Positions 53,448 to 63,814 of a stretch of 64,000 nucleotides of DNA are shown in pieces. The DNA is taken from NCBI GenBank assembly GCA_963713805.1, contig CAVQNF010000003.1:248001-312000 (forward strand). Reading direction: 5' to 3'. Both the position numbers and the translations under genes were made by a program. Numbering within the stretch: the first letter of the stretch is position 1; each line of letters begins with the position of its first letter. The notes under the pieces were generated by a model, which saw only the letters and a program-made list of their open reading frames with translations, was not told the DNA's origin and searched no databases. The DNA comes from GAS188 sp963713805 (lineage in GTDB: Bacteria > Pseudomonadota > Alphaproteobacteria > Rhizobiales > Beijerinckiaceae).

Positions 53448-53708
53448 CCGCAGATATATAGGACACGAACTGACCTCGATCTCCGGATCGGGGTCAGTTC
53501 GTGAGCATGCGCCCGAGGTAGCACCTAGGCTCTATGTTGTGGCGCGATAGGCGCTATGTTAGATGTTGAAATCGATGTTTCGAGGGTTATCGTCGGGGTT
53601 CTTTGCGGCCCCGGCGGGCTCTTTCGCGAGATTGCGGTGTCGCAGCACTTTTGAGACCGGCGGGCGAATGACCGGACGCTTCGTGAGCTTTGTCGAGCAA
53701 GGATCGAG

Positions 53709-56042
53709 ATGCTCCAAATCAGTAAGCCTCGGCCGCTGACGGATCCGGGCGCCCGGCGCCGGAACTGATCTCCCCGGCTGAACTTTACGCGGCGGTCATC
53801 GGCTTCGTGCGGCGGCGCTTCTCCGTCATCGCCTTCACGATCGTGCTCATTCTGGCGCTCGCCACCGTCTACATCGTCACGACGCCGCCGAGGTTTACCG
53901 GCCACGCCGTGCTGATGATCGACACGCACAAGAGCCCAGGTCTTTCAGCAGCAGCAATCGCCTCTCGGGGATCTGCCGATCGATTCCGCGACGGTGGACA
54001 CCCAGATCGAGATCCTCAATTCGGAGAACATCGCGCTCTCCGTCGTCAAGCAACTGCATCTCGACCAGGACCCGGAATTCATCTACCCGCGCGGCAGCAT
54101 CAGCGCAGACCGTCCTCGGCTTCATCCTGAGCTTCGTCCCCTCCGGGCCGTCCCCGGGAGTGCCGGCAGCCCCTGCTTCAAACGAATTCCGGCATCTGCG
54201 GACGGCTTTGGGCACGCTGCAGAGCCATATGACGGTGAAGCGAATCGGCTTGACCTATGCGATCGGCGATCGATTTCGATTCGCTAAATCCCGATCGCGC
54301 CTCGGCGGTCGCCAATGCGGTCGCCAACGCTTACGTGGACGATGTCCTCGAGGCGAAATACGAGACCACGAGGCGCGCCGTAAGCTGGCTGCAGGATCGG
54401 CTGAAGGAACTGCGCGAGCAGGCACTTGACCGCCGATCGCGCCGTCGTCGATTTCAAGGGGAAAAACAACATCGTCAACGTCGACAACAATGGTCGGCTG
54501 CTCAACGAGCAGCAGATCGGCGAGCTCAACAGCGCGCTCGTCCAGGCGCGCGCCCAGACGGCCGAGGCGCAGGCCCGCCTGCAGCGGGTCCAGCAGATCC
54601 TGCTCGAGTGACGATCCCGATCCGGCGAGCAGCGCGGCCGCGACCGTGACGGACACCTTGCACAATGAGGTGATCACGAAGCTTCGCCAGCAATATCTCG
54701 ACCTCGGCGCGAAGGAGGCCGATTGGACCGTGCGCTACGGCCGCAATCATTTGGCGGTCGTCAACCTGCGCAACCAGAGACGTGAAATTCGCCTGTCGAT
54801 CCTCGATGAATTGCGCCGCATCGCGGAGACCTACAAGAGCGAATTCGAGATCGCCAAGGCGCGCGAGAACTCGGTGCAAAAGTCGCTCGACGACATCGTC
54901 GCCCAGTCGCAGACGACGAATGAGGCGCAGGTCACGTTGCACAACCTCGACAGCAGCGCGCAAAGCTATCGATCGCTCTATGACAATTTCCTGCAGCGCT
55001 ACATGGAGTTGGTGCAGCAGCAATCATTCCCGGTCACCGAGGCCCGGCTGATCACCCAGGCGACGCCGCCGCTTTACAAGAGCGCGCCCAAGACGCCGCT
55101 CGTGCTCGGGCTCGCGCTCATGGGCGGCTTGATCCTCGGCGTGGGCTTCGGCGTGCTGCGCGAGGTCTCCGACACGGTGTTCCGCACCACCGCTCAGATC
55201 CAGGAGCGGTTGCATGCGGAATGCATCGCCCTCTTGCCGCTGATCAACGGCGTGACGAAGCCCGCTTCGCGAGAGCGCGTCGAAGAGCCCACCGGGCGCC
55301 CCGGTGCAGCGCATCATCGCGCGCAAGCAGGATCTGTTCTGGATCATGGCGGATTCCCCGTTCTCGCGGTTCGCCGAATTGATCCGAAGCCTGAAGGTCG
55401 CGGCCGATCTGAACAAGGGGACGAAACCCAACACCATCGTCGCGATCACCTCCTCGCTGCCGAACGAAGGCAAATCGACGACCGCCGTGGCACTCGCGCA
55501 ACTCGTGGCGCTGACCGGCGGAAAGGCCGTTGCTCGTCGATTGCGACCTGCGCAATCCCTCGCTCTCGCGAAAGCTCGCTCCCAAGGCCAACAAGGGGCT
55601 TCTCGAGGTGATCTGGGGCAAGCTGCCGCTCTCCGAAGTGGTGTGGACGGACCCGGCCACCAATCTCAGCTTCATCCCGGCCGTGGTGCGCGGGCGGCTC
55701 GCCGACAGCAGCGAGATCCTGGCCTCCGAGGAGACGCGAAAAGTCTTCGACAAGCTGCGTGCGGCCTATGATTACGTCATCGTCGATTTGTCGCCGCTGG
55801 CGCCTGTGGTCGATGTGCGCGCCATGACCCATCTCGTCGACTCCTTCGTCTTCGTCGTCGAATGGGGCCGCACCAAGATCGACGTCGCCGAGCATGTTCT
55901 CAGCGGTGCGCCCGGAGTTTACGAAAATCTTCTCGGGGTCGTGCTCAACAAGGTGAACATGAAGACCTTTGCACGCTACGAAAGCTCTCGCGAGCACTAC
56001 TATTACAATCGGTATTTTGCGCGCTACGGCTATACGGATTGA
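53709..56042 (+). CDS. Wzz/BY-kinase fusion (ExoP-like), eight frame changes
   Basis: Chain-length regulator fused to a bacterial tyrosine kinase. It starts MLQISKPRPLTDPG. The first helix is IAFTIVLILALATVYIV, followed by a long periplasmic coiled coil (RRIAETYKSEFEIAKARENS), and a second helix LVLGLALMGGLILGVGFGVL. The kinase has Walker A SSLPNEGKSTT, A' LLVDCDLRNPS, Walker B YVIVDLSPLAPV, and a tyrosine cluster at the C-terminus (REHYYYNRYFARYGYTD) for autophosphorylation. About 777 codons. Of the eight frame changes, seven read as one extra base and one as a missing base. It controls polymer length together with the Wza-like exporter. Confidence 0.88.
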
Positions 56043-56048
56043 AGCCAA

Positions 56049-57021
56049 GTGCATTCCCGCCGGGAAGCGGTCGTCGACATTCTCGTGGCGGCCTGGAACC
56101 GTTCGGACACGATCGAGCGCGCCATCACCTCGGCGCTCGGCGAGCCGAGGTGCGCCAGCGTCATCGTGATCGACGACGCTTCGACCGACGACACCTTCGC
56201 AACGAGCAAGCGGACAGGCGCCGGATCCGAGCGGGTCGTGGTTCGGCGCCTGCCATCGAACCTCGGGCCCGCGGCGGCGCGAAACCGGGCCCTCGAAATC
56301 TCGACAGCTCCCTATGTCGCCATCCTCGACGGCGACGATTTCCTCCAAGCCGGACGAATGGGCAAGCTCCTCGCCGCATGCCGGCGACTTCGACTTCGTT
56401 GCCGATGACATCCTCGAGGTGAAGCGCGACTGGGGACCTTGCGCCCAGTGATGTTCAAGGCGCCGAATTCAAGCCCTGGGGCTCGATTTCGCGACCTTCG
56501 TCGAAGGAAACAGCGCGCGTCGCGGCCGAAGCCGAACCGAGCTCGGCTATTTCAAGCCGCTCATGCGACGGGCTTTCCTCGACCAGCACACAGCTCCGAT
56601 ATGACGAGCGGCTGCGGCTCGGCGAGGATTATGCGCTCTACGCAAAGGCCTTGGCGCTGGGCGCGAAATTCCTGGTCACGCCCGCGCTCGGCTATGTGTC
56701 GCTAACCGCGGCCCGATTCGCTGAGCGCGCGCCACACCAAACGGGATTTGGAAAGGCTTCGCGAATGTCGACAAGGAATTGGCGAGCATCACGAGCCTTT
56801 CGGATCGTGACCGCCGCGCGCTGCGCAGCCATTACCGAAGCGTCGACAGCCGCGTTCAATGGCTTCGGCGTGATCGACGCGTTCAAGCGTCGCGATCCCG
56901 ACGGGCTTCCTTATCGCCCTTCGCGCGCTCGCCCGAGGTCTCGTTCTTCCTTGCGAGGAAGCTTCTCGAAGAGGCCTTCCAAAGATCCGGTAAATGGCTG
57001 AGCCAGCAAAGGCGCTCATGA
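56049..57021 (+). CDS. Family 2 glycosyltransferase, frameshifted
   Basis: GT-A fold transferase adding a sugar to the exopolysaccharide repeat. The N-terminal frame reads VDILVAAWNRSDTIERAITS, VIVIDDASTDDT and the metal-binding APYVAILDGDDFL. After several frame changes between 56380 and 56780 it continues as YFKPLMRRAFLDQH, LRLGEDYALYAKALALGAKF and SLSDRDRRALRSHYRSVDSR, ending GKWLSQQRRS. About 323 codons. Its stop overlaps the next gene as ATGA and it starts 6 bases after the BY-kinase stop, so it is in the same operon. Donor and acceptor unknown. Confidence 0.8.
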
Positions 57022-57975
57022 CGAGGTGGCACGTTTGGTGAAGCGCGCGGAGGAAGATCTGGCGAGGCGGAAAGCTCGTTCTTCTTTTCTACAAGGAGTT
57101 CGAGACGGATAAATTCGTAAAATACGACCGTTATCTGAAACGCGTGGTGCGGCCTCTCTATGATCTGATGCATCATCGTCAGAAAAAGACGGGCTTTGCC
57201 GTGTCGTTCGAGCTTCTCCGGCGGGCGCTTGAGAGAAGGTCGGCTATCGGGTTCGCGTCAACGATTATGCCCTGGCGCGCAAGCACCCCGATTACCCCGT
57301 AGGCCTCGTCGGCTTTCCCTTGCTTCTCGATGGCTGGAACCTGCCCAATCCGGCTTTGCTCGGCCCCTCGCTTTACGACCATCCGAGCCTCGCTCCCCGG
57401 CTGATGGAGGATGCGCGATTTCGCACCTACCTCGTTCTCGCCCAATGGACCTACGACATGTTCCATCCGGTCTATGGCGATGCATGCGTGCGCTGGCACG
57501 CGGGCATCGACACCGAGGAATGGCCGGATGCGAGCTCGCATGAGAAGGACATCGATTTTCTGATCTACGACAAGATCAGATGGGATCACGACAAGCTTGT
57601 CGCGGGAATTGCTCGATCCCGTGCGCGACCGCCATCGAGCGAAGAGGCTTCCGGACGGAGACGGTCCGCTACAAATTCCACGATCATCACAGCTATCGCC
57701 GGCTGCTGCAGCGTTCGCGCGCCCTGGTTTTCCTGTGCGAGCATGAGACGCAAGGGATCGCCTATCAGGAGGCGCTCGCGTCGAATGTGCCGGTGCTCGC
57801 CTGGGACAATGGATATTGGCTCGATCCGCTCTGGCGGCGCGTGAGCGACAAGATGATTCCGGCCTCTTCCGTGCCGTTCTTCTCGGCGGAATGCGGAGAG
57901 CGTTTCACCGACCTCGCGCAGCTTCGAAGCCACGCTTTCGACATTTCTGGAGCGATTGCCGTCACTCAGACCTAG
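57018..57975 (+). CDS. GT-B glycosyltransferase, frameshifted
   Basis: About 318 codons. After an early frame change (near 57040) it reads GGKLVLLFYKEFETDKFVKY and, after another near 57238, GYRVRVNDYALARKHPDYPV, GFPLLLDGWNLPNPALLGPS and QWTYDMFHPVYGDACVRWHA. A third change near 57610 leads to the GT-B donor-binding helix with the EX7E-like pattern CEHETQGIAYQEALASNVPV, then LAWDNGYWLDP. It overlaps the previous glycosyltransferase by ATGA. Likely a retaining family 4-like or related enzyme of exopolysaccharide assembly. Confidence 0.65.
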
Positions 57976-58020
57976 GCAATATGTGATCGAGAACCTCTCA
58001 TTGAGTCGCTCGGCGGAAAT

Positions 58021-58036
58021 ATACTCTCGAGAGTAT
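58021..58036. other. Perfect 16-bp palindrome
   Basis: ATACTCTCGAGAGTAT, followed by TTTT, 45 bases after the last exopolysaccharide gene. It could be an operator, or part of a weak terminator although it has no loop. The gap 57976-58380 otherwise holds a short segment (about 58255-58325) that looks like a fragment of a dispersed rhizobial intergenic repeat. Confidence 0.4.
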
Positions 58037-58380
58037 TTTGCGTTAATTGGTCAACGGCCAAACTTCGAAGAGTGACTTCCACGTGCAACTAGCTAAAACT
58101 TCTCTTCCCAGCAATCGAAGGGCTACAGTGCGTATCGCGACCCGAATCCGGGAGACATACGGACGAATGCGTTCTTTCGGAGCATGAGCCAGATTGAGGC
58201 GACACGCAAGAACGTGAGCGCATCTCACAATTTCGATTGCACCTCGCAGCGCCGCTGGCGCGCTATTCGGCTTCGCGCTTTGATCCTCCAAAATTGGGTT
58301 CGTTCTGCCAAAATCGCAGCGAAGTGCCGGGGACGCCAAAGCCGATGCTTCAGTCCTCGGCCAGGCCTAGTCCGGCGTGG

Positions 58381-58869
58381 CTAGTCGTGCCGCATCAAAA
58401 TCGCGGATCGCGAATTTGCGGCGCGACAGGGCGCGACGCTCATAACGCTCAAAGGCGCTCGCCTCCTGATCCAGCAGCCGTTTCTTCCATCGCAGCATGG
58501 CTCGGGCGGAGATCGCGGCCCGTCTCCTCCAGCATCTCCGCCGCCAGCTGGTTCATCACTACGAACGAGGGGTCCGTGGGAAGGTGAGGATTTTTGGCGC
58601 GCTGCCAGGCGCGCCTGCCGGATCCGCCGCAATTCAAGATCGGCTTCCGCAATCCGGCGAGCCAAGTCCATGAGGTCGGATCTTGCACCCGCTATCGCGT
58701 CCGCAAGACGCTCGATCTCTTTATCAGCGCCGGGCTCCGATCGCAGCGGCACGGCAAGCCCATGCCGGCGCGCATTCAAGCGAGCGGCGGCTTTTCCCGC
58801 CGCCGTGCGGGGGCCGGTACTTCGTCTCGCATTGCGGCGATTGGCGTCGCGTTGCCGAGAGCTCGTCAT
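58381..58869 (-). CDS. Conserved hypothetical protein with basic N-terminus, one or more frameshifts
   Basis: About 162 codons. It begins MTSSRQRDANRRNARRSTGP and continues RTAAGKAAARLNARRHGLAV, a conserved basic motif of a rhizobial family of unknown function, followed by a helical part (EIERLADAIAGARSDLMDLA). The middle is out of frame (NPHLPTDPSFVVMNQLAAEM in another frame) and the end returns as FERYERRALSRRKFAIRDFD to a TAG stop. The start overlaps the stop of the next gene upstream (ATGA). The basic motif suggests nucleic-acid binding, which is inference. Confidence 0.55.
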   Translation of the reverse strand: MTSSRQRDANRRNARRSTGPRTAAGKAAARLNARRHGLAVPLRSEPGADKEIERLADAIAGARSDLMDLARRIAEADLELRRIRQARLAARQKSSPSHGPLVRSDEPAGGGDAGGDGPRSPPEPCCDGRNGCWIRRRAPLSVMSVAPCRAANSRSAILMRHD

Positions 58870-59577
58870 CTTTGACCAGCAGTGACTTTGTCCCTTGTAC
58901 GGCCCGTCAAGGCGTTGGGCGTCGATTCCTTGAATTCCGCGTCGACGATGTCTTCACTCGCGCGCTTCACCTGTATTCGCCCAGCCCGAACGCCGACGCT
59001 CGATCTGCTGCAGAAGCGCGTCGCGTCGATCTTCGTGACGTTGGTTCTGTGCGTCTAGCCGATCAAACTCGCGAGCGTTTGTCGAGAGCGATTGCGCGGC
59101 GACATCCGCCGCGGAGAGCCCCGCCATGGCAAGCAATTCGTCTACGCGCTTGGTCGCCTTTGTGTCCCCGTTGAGCCAGTCCAAGGCAAGTTGACTGGCA
59201 TCATCTTCATCATCCGTCTCCACCTCGGGCAAGACCGACGATAGAATGGTTTCCATCGCGTCTTTACGCGCCATTCGCATGAGGCTGTCGCGCTGCCACC
59301 GGGTGCGTTGAATCTCCCAGGTCAGCGCCACGATATCCTTCACCAGCAGCCAGTCGATGAGATCCTTGGGCTGCACGGCCGCGCCAACCGCGGCAAGTAG
59401 CTCTTCATAGCGCTCGGGATCCTCGCCCTCGATGATCCAGCTCGGCCCCAAGAGCGCCCGCACCTCTTCGGGCACAACGGGTTTTTGAGAGGGCGCGACG
59501 AGCCGAACCCGGGTGGCAGCCTTAGTCGGCGAAGAAGTTCGAGAGTTCATCGAGGACACGGCCGAATCATGTTTCAT
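58866..59577 (-). CDS. Conserved hypothetical protein, one frameshift near the C-terminus
   Basis: About 237 codons. Start chosen at MKHDSAVSSMNSRTSSPTKA. The conserved core is VRALLGPSWIIEGEDPERYE, then AVQPKDLIDWLLVKDIVALT and WEIQRTRWQRDSLMRMARKD. An acidic stretch (ETDDEDDA) and a helical tail (LDAQNQRHEDRRDALLQQIE) follow. After a shift near 58970 the end reads RASEDIVDAEFKESTPNALT and stops overlapping the next start. I recall similar proteins in Bradyrhizobium but no function. Translational coupling implies the two proteins act together. Confidence 0.55.
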
Positions 59578-59817
59578 GAGGAAATCGTGGAACACAATTT
59601 TGGTAATACAAGGGAATTCGACCATGTTTTTAACAATACGAAGCTTGCGCAGCGGCCGGGCTCGAGGAAAAATATCGGTGGCCGTCAACGTCAGAGCTCG
59701 AGCGCTCTCGCAGTGCTGAAGCTGTTCGCGCCTTACCGGCGAGCGGATCGGCCGCCATTCGCCGGGCCATCATCGGTCCGGACGCGCGTGCGTTCGCATC
59801 GCCACGATCGCGGCCGA

Positions 59818-60132
59818 CTATGTGTTCCGCCTGACAGTCGGCAGCCGGAGTCTCTCATCGATCCCCGCCCGAGCTTGCGTCTTTTTCTTCGCAACCCGCA
59901 GGCCGAAACCACCGCCATTTTCGGCAACGAACGTTAGGCCCGCACGTTCGAACGCCTCGACGAGCGCGCGGTTATTCATCGTGGCAAGACGAGCCAATTC
60001 TCGCTCTTTGTCTCGAAAGCTCCAATCGTGGACTTCGAGACTCCTGAAGCCCTTGAGAGATCCCCTTGATTGAAGCCCGCTAGGCCCGTGCCGCGCGGCA
60101 AAGTCGGCGGTGTCAGACGGATCATATTTCAC
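59818..60132 (-). CDS. Possible Xre-like regulator tail or small hypothetical
   Basis: 104 codons. Residues ~55-85 read NNRALVEAFERAGLTFVAEN then GGGFGLRVAKKK, very like the conserved C-terminal tail of a class of Xre-type regulators in rhizobia. The N-terminal half does not show a helix-turn-helix by eye, so the protein may be truncated or frameshifted. It is divergent from the recombination cassette with a repeat-rich 270-base gap between. The adjoining stretch 59578-59817 holds nothing I can support. Confidence 0.35.
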   Translation of the reverse strand: MKYDPSDTADFAARHGPSGLQSRGSLKGFRSLEVHDWSFRDKERELARLATMNNRALVEAFERAGLTFVAENGGGFGLRVAKKKTQARAGIDERLRLPTVRRNT

Positions 60133-60195
60133 AGCGCTCGAATCGACATGCGTGCGTGTACTCTGGATAGCAGCCTGGTTGACAAGGTCATCTGG

Positions 60196-60231
60196 TTACT
60201 GTATCTAATTACTGTATCTGTAGTGGTATCT
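60196..60231. repeat. Three GTATCT repeats, including an 11-bp direct repeat
   Basis: TTACTGTATCT occurs at 60196-60206 and 60209-60219, and a third GTATCT lies at 60226-60231, giving spacings of 13 and 12 bases, slightly more than one helical turn. It lies in an AT-rich gap between a regulator-like ORF and the exonuclease gene. Candidate operator array; no binding protein assigned. Confidence 0.4.
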
Positions 60232-60403
60232 GTAATGCAGCATCTAGGCGAATGCATTCGATCTGCGGGTCTTGCCAGCTCAATCAGTCGATCAGCTTCC
60301 AATCTCCGTTGTCTATGCAGGCCGACAGCCCTTCTCCTCGCCGCGCAAATATTTGGAACGAAGGCGGTCGGGTTTGAAGTCTACCTGCTGCCGAAAGAGG
60401 GTG

Positions 60404-61238
60404 ATGAAGATGGACGAAATGTTAGCGTCAAATAGTCGTGGCCGGTGTTCGTACATCGGCGGATCAGACGCACGAACCATCATGGGTCATGATGAGGAAG
60501 CGTTGATTCGGCTCTGGCAGGAGAAGCGGGGCGAGATCGAGCCCGAAGATCTTTCCACCAATCTCGTGGTTCAATTCGGGGTCGTGACAGAAGAATTGAA
60601 CCGCCGCTGGTTCGAACGCGAGACTGGGTGCCGGCTTGGAAATGTACAGAGGCTTCGTGCGCCACCCCAAGCTCGACTGGATGGGAGCAACGGTCGACGG
60701 AATGATCGAGGAGGAAACCGCAGTCTTCGAGGCCAAGTTCATGCTCCCCTGGTCCTTCACCGAAGAGGGCGCCGCCGCGAAACACATGCCGCAGCTCCAG
60801 CACAACATGCTCGTGACGGGCGCACGCAGGGCCTATCTCTCGATCCTGACAGGCGGGGGAAAGTGGGTCTCCATCGAGGTCGAGGCAGACCCGGTCTACC
60901 AGACAGTCCTTTTGCAGGTCGAACGCATTTTCTGGCGTTGCGTACAGACCGGGGAGGTACCGGGCGTCTTCAGAGCCGAGCCCCCAAGAGCTAAGCTGCC
61001 AGTCGTACGGGTCGTCGATATGAGCGGCTCAAACGCGTGGGCGGAATACGCGACGACCTTCATCCGCACCCGCGCCGCCCATGCTGAGCACGAGTTTGCC
61101 AAGGCAGAGCTGAAGCTGCTCGTGCCCGAGGATGCCCGGGAAGCCTTCGGCCACGGCGTTCGAGCCAAGCGCTACAAATCGGGCGCAATCAGCTTCGATG
61201 TGATTACCAATGGAGGCGACCATGCGAGCCTCCAGTGA
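60404..61238 (+). CDS. YqaJ/lambda-type recombination exonuclease, one frameshift
   Basis: Alkaline exonuclease of the PD-(D/E)XK superfamily that resects DNA for single-strand annealing. The N-terminal motif is SYIGGSDARTIMGHDEEALI, then RLWQEKRGEIEPED. After one extra base near 60650 the catalytic core continues: GATVDGMIEEETAVFEAKFM gives D, E-x-K. About 277 codons. It overlaps the start of the ERF gene by 17 bases. With ERF it forms a phage-type recombination pair. Start could be 60410. Confidence 0.82.
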
Positions 61239-62107
61239 CACGATCGCCCAGCTCGCCGCGGCAATGGCCAAGGCGCAATCAGAGCTCGTCAATCCGGCGA
61301 AAAGCCTGACCGCCGTCCTCGAGCGCGGCCGCAATGGGAGCTGGTGCGCAAAGCTACCGATATGCGCCGCTGTCCTCCGGGCTCGACATCGTGCGCAAGA
61401 TCTTCGGGAAATACGAGCTCGCGGTGATCCAGACGACCCATGTCGATCGCGAGCGCTTGCTTGTGCATTTGACCACGACGATCGCGCACTCATCGGGCGA
61501 GTGGATCAGCGCGCTGTACCCCGTCTGTCATCTCTCCGATATCGGTCACCCTAAGCTTATGGGGGCATTGCTTACCTACGCCCGCCGCTATTGCCTTTTC
61601 ACCATGGTTGGCTTGGCGGGCGAGGATGACCTCGATGCGCCGGATCTGCTCACGGCAAACGCGAGGGAGGTCGCTGCCAATGGACCGGATCCCGAGACAC
61701 CGCTTGGCGGCAAACCCGACATCAACCTGGAGCGCAGCTCCTCCACATCGATCGCGGAAGAAGGTGCGGGCAATGCCGCAGAGACTTCGGTTGCACAGGA
61801 TGTGGAGCCTCCCCGCCGCAGGCGAAGGGTCGCGCGAAGAACTCGGCCCTCCTCTTCCTCATTTGCGCGATCAGGGGATCCAGGCAGCGATTTGGCCAAC
61901 ATCGCGGATGCGGACGCGCTGTTTCGCTGGGCGCTAGAGATCCTGCCTGCCCGCAACAAGCTCGATGATGCGCAGCGGGCCGCCTTCGATGCGGCCTTTC
62001 TGGCAAGAGCTGACGCGATCGGGGCAGACCCTGAGCTTCTGATCCCCTTTACGTCCCGCCGGGCGCCGTCGCCGCTTGGCGATGGCCCCGTGCTGCCGGC
62101 CACATGA
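61222..62107 (+). CDS. ERF-family single-strand annealing protein, one frameshift
   Basis: Phage-type annealing protein (essential recombination function). It starts MRASSDTIAQLAAAMAKAQS behind a GGAGG-like site. After one extra base near 61350 the core follows: GLDIVRKIFGKYELAVIQTT, LTTTIAHSSGEWISALYPVC and GALLTYARRYCLFTMVGLAG, then EDDLDAPDL, all diagnostic. The C-terminal third is variable and rich in Arg and Ser. About 295 codons. It overlaps the exonuclease upstream and the HNH gene downstream (ATGA), so all three are one unit. Confidence 0.85.
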
Positions 62108-62577
62108 AAAGGCTGGCGATGAAGCGCAAGCTCCCGTTCAGAAGCTGCAAACGACACTCGCTGCCTCCTCTGCTGCGAGCGCAAATCATGCTGAGGCAAA
62201 AGGGACGCTGCTTCGATTGCGGAACCCGGATGATGCTGGGCAAGATTGTCTTCGATCATCGTCCGCCACTGGCTTTACGCGCCGAAGGCGAGAATGCAAA
62301 CGATCCTGATCGGCTGGTTGCGGTTTGTCGGACCTGTGATCAACAAAAGACACCGCGCGACGCAAGAGAGATCGCGCGCACCAAGCGACTGGCACTTAAT
62401 CATCAGGACTTCATCGACCGCATGCGCGATAAGGTACCTGGCCGACCGGTGCCCTCGAAGAGTCAATGGAAAAAACTGATGCGCAGCATCGAAAACCGCT
62501 CGGTCCAATTCACGCCTCCGCAACACCGCCGCACGCTCGCACCAGACTCGGTGTCGACTAAGAGCAACGAGCGGTGA
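62104..62577 (+). CDS. HNH endonuclease
   Basis: 157 residues, unbroken. Zinc-stabilised beta-beta-alpha nuclease: RCFDCGTRMMLGKIVFDHRP gives CxxC and the catalytic DH, followed by LVAVCRTCDQQKTPRDA with the second CxxC. The N-terminus is basic (MKRLAMKRKLPFRSCKRHSL). It overlaps the ERF stop as ATGA. Its role in the cassette is probably end generation or mobility, by inference. Convergent with a membrane-protein gene. Confidence 0.8.
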   Translation: MKRLAMKRKLPFRSCKRHSLPPLLRAQIMLRQKGRCFDCGTRMMLGKIVFDHRPPLALRAEGENANDPDRLVAVCRTCDQQKTPRDAREIARTKRLALNHQDFIDRMRDKVPGRPVPSKSQWKKLMRSIENRSVQFTPPQHRRTLAPDSVSTKSNER

Positions 62578-63670
62578 TCCCGAAGTGGCGGGCTTTATCA
62601 CCCAACGCCCCGTGTCGCGGAAATTGGTGGTAGTTTCCGTAATTGAGTTTGTAAAGCTGGCTACCGAGTGATTGCAGGAATGACCAAGGCGTGTCGCCCG
62701 CCGGGGTCATTCGCAGCTTCAGCTGCGCGACGAATGGCGCAATGACCGGGTCGAACCCCATGACTGCAATGGTCGCGCCGAGCTTGCACAGGGATGAGCC
62801 AAGGAACCCGAAACACCAGGCGAAAACCACGGCGAGGTTGAACACGACAACTTCCTGCAAGGTCGCTCGTCTAAGCTTATCAAGGCGGGCCACATTGATG
62901 AAAATAATCGCCACGGCAGCGCTGAGTGGGCGAAAGAATCATCGAATCGAGGAAAGCCTCAACCGCGCCGAACGACAAGGCGAACAAGAGAAGGCCCAAA
63001 AAATCGAGCCTATTTTGTAGCAACAAAAGCAAGCCCGCCATCGCCCACAAGCCAATGAAAGCAGGAGAGTGGCTGACGAGGGCCCCAAGCTGGTCGATTT
63101 CCGACGCAGCGAAACCCACGACGAGCAGCGGCAGTAAGACCAGAAGCGTTTCCGCCCCGTCATCGCAGCATAAAAGCCTGCGAAGGCCACACCACCGTAG
63201 AAATAGCCACCCAATGGCATAACTTGCAGCATCGCACTCATAACGGTCGAGTAACCGTGCCAGAATCGCGTGTAGGTGTAGAACTGGCTAGGCCGGAACG
63301 TTCCGCTGACAAAGCCTACAACCGCAGAGCATCGTTCGTTAGAGGTCGGTGGGATTAGGACCCGGGGGGCGAGCGCTTCGGTCATAATCGTGGATGAGCC
63401 CACCAAAACCACCTCGAACGAGAGACAGTCGGTCCACTGGTCGAGACCGATCATGGGGTTCTGTTCCTGCTTTTGTGGATATTCCGAAATCGAAAACGCG
63501 CCGGCACTAAGCCCACGTATCACCTCCTGCGCTATCGGCTGTTTTGGCAGGAATGTTCGAGCGATGCGGATCAGGAGGAAGGCGGTGTTGAATATGAAGA
63601 GAGTCAGCATAAAAAGCCCAACCGCTCGTATAGGTCTAAAACTTCTCAAGAGTTGCGATTTTCTCATCAA
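62558..63670 (-). CDS. Polytopic membrane protein of unknown function, frameshifted
   Basis: About 370 codons. It begins MMRKSQLLRSFRPIRAVGLF with a first helix (LFMLTLFIFNTAFLLIRIA). A periplasmic stretch follows (GLDQWTDCLSFEVVLVGSST). Hydrophobic segments continue in the next frames: MSAMLQVMPLGGYFYGGVAF, then after shifts near 63165 and 62930, FIGLWAMAGLLLLLQNRLDF and VVFNLAVVFAWCFGFLGSSL. The end in this frame overlaps the HNH gene by 20 bases, so the true C-terminus may differ. No family recognised. Its GC content is lower than in the housekeeping genes. Confidence 0.5.
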
Positions 63671-63814
63671 GGTTGATGTCGGGGTACCGGATCGAGTGGG
63701 GCAAGACGCTTACTATACCTCTATCCGTCGAGAGCGTCAGTTTACTCGTCTTCGGTGCGTGATCATTGCCACGCTCACATCAAAAAAACCGCCCTACCAA
63801 TGCAGGAGGAGGAC

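Noticed and set aside
60130..60400. Search for an attachment site or tRNA next to the recombination cassette
   Set aside because: No cloverleaf-forming sequence or flanking direct repeat was visible; only the short GTATCT repeats.
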